21,660 bases of DNA from a virus: the IMG/VR virus record IMGVR_UViG_3300025642_000033, positions 1 through 21,660 of that record, one strand, 5' to 3'. Shown one piece after another: positions 19,086 to 21,660 of the stretch. The notes beneath the pieces are model-generated. The model saw only the letters and a list, made by a program, of their open reading frames with translations, did no database searches and had not been told where the DNA came from. A program made the translations under genes and the position numbers. Position 1 is the stretch's first letter; every line of letters starts with the position of its first letter.

Positions 19086-20366
19086 ATGGATAAACCCAAA
19101 ACGCCAGTAGAAGTAGCAGAAGTACCGGAAACAGGACAAAACCTTAATGAAGCTGAAGAAGCTAAGGTAAGAGCAGAAGCATTAGCGGAAATAGCCAAAG
19201 AAGAGGGTAGGGAGCCTGAACCGGAGAGCGCAGAGGTTATAAAAGAGGAGGTAGTGAAAGAAGAACCTGAAAAGGTCGAAGAAGGCGAGGAAGAACCTAA
19301 GGAAGAGGAGAAGCCTAAGGAAGAGCCGAAGGAGCCGGAGAAACCTATAGAGGAGAAGCCGAAAGAGGAAAAGCCTAAAGAGGAACCGAAACCTAAGGAA
19401 GAGCCGAAGGAAGAACCTAAGCCCAAGGAAGAACCAAAGCCAGAAGAGGAAATTAAAGTCTCTGATGAGGACGTAAAAGCATATTCAGCGGAGAACACGG
19501 TTTCAGAGGATGAGGCGCGAAGCGAGCTTGAGAGCATTGGTCGTATCTCAAAGAAGTATGGAGATGACCCGAAGAAATTAGCAAAGGTCAACCTGCACAT
19601 TCAGCGGTTAAATGCTAAGACTCAAGATGAGCTCAAGAAGATTAAAGCTACGCCACCCCCACAGCCTGTGAAAGAACCGACCACTGATGATGTTCTTAAA
19701 GCCCTTGATGCAGGAAAGATTAAGATTAAGGGTAATGTCATGGACGCAGAGACAGCGGTAGAGTTATATCGCAAAAACAACCCCAAGCTAGCTGCTGGTA
19801 TGGAGGACGAGACAGTTCTTCAGCATGTAGCTGATAAAATGATTACGGCTTGGAGGGAATCCTTTAAGGAAGCGCGCAGAGAAGGCGCGGATAAGATTAA
19901 GGGAATGGCTAAAGAGAAAAGGGTAGCCTTAGTTAAAGACTTGCCTATCGGAGATAAGCCTTTTGCAGGTGAATTAAAGGACATCCTCGATAACATGCCT
20001 GACGAGTTCATCGCTCAGGAAAACTTTGATGTCGATGAGGTATTGCTTAACGTTAAGGGAATAAGGTTCGATAAGTTGAATAAGACTTTCAATGCTCAAA
20101 TTAAAGACGCAGAAGAGCGCGGATTTAAGCGGGGGCAGGAGAACAAGAAAATCCTTGGCGAAAAGGTAGTGCTTCCCGAGACAAAGACACCTGTCAAGAA
20201 AGTAGAAACATCATCCTTAATGGATAAGCTTAATCACGCTGATAAAGAAAGGGCGATGCAGATGTTTGAAGGACAGGAGATGGACGAAAAAGCAAAACTA
20301 CAAGCGTATATTGATGTATACGAAGACGATATAAAGGAACGTATCAAAAATGAAGGAGGAAAGTAA
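19086..20366 (+). CDS. Scaffolding protein
   Basis: A 426-residue acidic protein. Residues ~45-125 are almost only E, K and P in short repeats (KPKEEPKEEPKP). Helical charged segments and a C-terminal helix pair follow (about 330-425). Low-complexity acidic N-terminus, helical body, and place between portal and head proteins are typical of phage scaffolds. It would nucleate procapsid assembly and leave before or during packaging. No protease motif was found, so self-cleavage is not suggested. AAGGAGGG precedes ATG 19086. Confidence 0.75.
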   Translation: MDKPKTPVEVAEVPETGQNLNEAEEAKVRAEALAEIAKEEGREPEPESAEVIKEEVVKEEPEKVEEGEEEPKEEEKPKEEPKEPEKPIEEKPKEEKPKEEPKPKEEPKEEPKPKEEPKPEEEIKVSDEDVKAYSAENTVSEDEARSELESIGRISKKYGDDPKKLAKVNLHIQRLNAKTQDELKKIKATPPPQPVKEPTTDDVLKALDAGKIKIKGNVMDAETAVELYRKNNPKLAAGMEDETVLQHVADKMITAWRESFKEARREGADKIKGMAKEKRVALVKDLPIGDKPFAGELKDILDNMPDEFIAQENFDVDEVLLNVKGIRFDKLNKTFNAQIKDAEERGFKRGQENKKILGEKVVLPETKTPVKKVETSSLMDKLNHADKERAMQMFEGQEMDEKAKLQAYIDVYEDDIKERIKNEGGK

Positions 20367-20854
20367 TGGCTGAGTTAAAATATGGATGTATAAACGGAGA
20401 CCACAAAACAGCTGTGCCTGTTAGTATTACGGACGCGGAAGCTATAAAGATGCAGAGTGGTCGCTTTGCAACTAGAAACACCTCTACAGGTGCGATGGAA
20501 ATAGCTGATACCACGGACGATTTATTTGGTTGGTTAGAATTTGGTGGAGATGACTCATCTACATCAAACCAGGTAACTAACATGATAATTGACCCTTCAG
20601 CTGTTTATAGGATTCCATTGATTTACGACAATGACACTTATTCCGTAAATTATTCAGAAGCTCTACTCGGGGAAACTTGCGACCTTAAGGTTTCAGGTGG
20701 AGTGCAGTATGCAGACCCTAATGCAGTATCCAACAACAGCATTATAATCGTTGGTGGAAAAGCAGCAACAGGAACTACCGTATCGGCAGCTGATGGCTAT
20801 TTGGATGTTATGATAAATTCAAATGCACAGCATCAGTTAGCAGTAGGCGCATAA
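20366..20854 (+). CDS. Putative head-decoration protein
   Basis: A 162-residue protein with a beta-rich, Gly/Ser/Thr-rich pattern, few Cys, and an N-terminus (MAELKYGCINGDHKTAVPVS) like small capsid-decorating proteins. It sits directly between scaffold and capsid with a one-base overlap (TAATG), the usual place for decoration proteins. Function is inferred from position and composition. Confidence 0.6.
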   Translation: MAELKYGCINGDHKTAVPVSITDAEAIKMQSGRFATRNTSTGAMEIADTTDDLFGWLEFGGDDSSTSNQVTNMIIDPSAVYRIPLIYDNDTYSVNYSEALLGETCDLKVSGGVQYADPNAVSNNSIIIVGGKAATGTTVSAADGYLDVMINSNAQHQLAVGA

Positions 20855-20887
20855 GGTAGTAGTATTAGTAGTATAATGGGAGAAAAG

Positions 20888-21541
20888 ATGCCATATAATG
20901 TAAAGGGTGAACAAAGGAATACTGGTAGAACCCATTTTAAGAAGGGTTACACCCATTGGAATAAAGGAAAAACGGGAGTTTTTTCTGAAGTCACTCTCAG
21001 TAAGATGAGTGTTGCAGCTAAAGCTAGAATAAAGATTAAACATCCGTTTAAAGGGAAACACCATTCCGATGAAACTAAAAGAAGAATAGCCCTTAAGATT
21101 AAGGCTCTTCCTAAGAAGACATTGTCTAGTAAAGGAAAACCATGGACAATGGCAAGAAGAGAAGCACAGAAGAAAGTAGTGTTTAAAAAAAAGAAAAAAA
21201 GAAAACAAGAAACAAAGAAATCAAGAGGGGTAAAACGTCCTCGCAAGTCATTCTTTATAAGTGGAAATGAATATCCATATTTTTGGAATGATTTAAGAAA
21301 AATTATTTATAAGCGAGATAAGTGGACTTGCCAAGAATGTGGGGTTAAGTGTAGGGATAAAAAATCTAAGGCGACAAAGAATAAAATTCAATGTCATCAC
21401 ATAGATTATAACACCCTAAACAGTGACCCATCTAATTTATTGACTTTGTGTGCAAGTTGTCATGCAAAGACAGGCTTTAAAAGAATAGATTGGATACAAC
21501 ATTTTAGCAAGACACAAGAAAGGCAAAAATGTCGGGACTAA
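20888..21541 (+). CDS. HNH homing endonuclease with NUMOD3-like region
   Basis: A 217-residue protein. Residues ~38-71 (SKMSVAAKARI...KGKHHSDETKRRI) resemble NUMOD3 DNA-binding repeats. A very Lys-rich linker (98-120) follows, then an HNH domain: WTCQECG (C148, C151), CHHIDY (H170-H171), SNLLTLCASCH (C188, C191, H192). It lies between the decoration and capsid genes and its end overlaps the capsid start by 13 bases, typical for a free-standing homing nuclease. I chose ATG 20888 with GGGAG upstream rather than 20876. Confidence 0.8.
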   Translation: MPYNVKGEQRNTGRTHFKKGYTHWNKGKTGVFSEVTLSKMSVAAKARIKIKHPFKGKHHSDETKRRIALKIKALPKKTLSSKGKPWTMARREAQKKVVFKKKKKRKQETKKSRGVKRPRKSFFISGNEYPYFWNDLRKIIYKRDKWTCQECGVKCRDKKSKATKNKIQCHHIDYNTLNSDPSNLLTLCASCHAKTGFKRIDWIQHFSKTQERQKCRD

Positions 21542-21660
21542 AAAAAGACCAATTAGCATTATACACGAAAGATATGTATAAGGCTGAAAGAGAGACATAC
21601 AAGGAAATAGAAACCAAGTATGACAAAGTTTACTCTGTGAAAACAGGCGTAAAGGGTTCT
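21529..21660 (+). CDS. Major capsid protein, N-terminal fragment
   Basis: The first 44 codons only. The N-terminus (MSGLKKDQLALYTKDMYKAE) and YKEIETKYDKVYSVKTGVKG resemble the start of phage major capsid proteins, and the place after scaffold and decoration genes fits. AAAGG precedes ATG 21529. The rest lies outside the window, so the fold cannot be confirmed. Confidence 0.65.
   Translation, partial: MSGLKKDQLALYTKDMYKAERETYKEIETKYDKVYSVKTGVKGS

Noticed and set aside
19001-19600. Ser/Gly-rich ORF on the minus strand
   Set aside because: It is the complement of the E/K/P-rich part of the scaffold gene and has no supporting SD or context.

Overview
The window looks like about 21.7 kb of a lytic-type tailed-phage genome (Caudoviricetes) from a bacterial host that uses ordinary Shine-Dalgarno signals and sigma70-type promoters. 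Every supported gene is on the + strand. Genes are packed with ATGA/GTGA overlaps, and the sequence is AT-rich with a purine-rich coding strand. No integrase, repressor or bacterial housekeeping gene is visible, and neither host nor phage genus can be named from sequence alone. The window opens inside an intein-split metallophosphoesterase and ends 44 codons into the probable major capsid gene.

Early and replication region (1-11208): intein-containing metallophosphoesterase, HEVLE putative metallopeptidase, HAD-type phosphatase, DUF5664-type nucleotide hydrolase, several small proteins, a replication-initiator or loader-like protein with an internal repeat, a DnaB-type helicase, and a NinG-like protein. 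These are followed by two MCQF-domain proteins carrying unrelated tandem repeats, a PD-(D/E)XK exonuclease, a zinc-ribbon protein with an SSB-like acidic C-terminus, an HNH endonuclease and small hypotheticals. The replication and recombination proteins probably work together: initiator, helicase, exonuclease, SSB-like protein, NinG.

Junction (11209-12295): an AT-rich, dyad-rich 350-bp gap, a tiny conserved-looking basic gene, a consensus promoter followed within 90 bp by an intrinsic terminator, a frame-disrupted zinc-ribbon gene, and a tRNA-Thr(UGU).

Late region (12296-end): terminase small and large subunits, portal, a small membrane protein, an HTH protein, zinc-ribbon proteins including a Com-like one, a terminator plus structured leader, scaffold, putative head-decoration protein, an HNH endonuclease, and the start of the capsid gene.

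The most interesting signal is a pair of related cassettes of about 185 bp (2527-2713 and 5434-5614). Each has a TTGACA-N17-TATRCT promoter with shared flanking bases, starting in the last codons of the upstream gene, and an RNA that can fold as P2/P3/P4 hairpins plus a long-range 9-11 bp pairing (pseudoknot or antiterminator), closed by a U-run terminator. A 49-codon ORF runs through each, with the terminator arms in the same frame (Ser-Pro and Gly-Leu-Phe). The cassettes could be phage small RNAs, attenuators, antitermination sites or tiny genes. I do not recognise the class. All structures were found by eye and no folding or database search was run.
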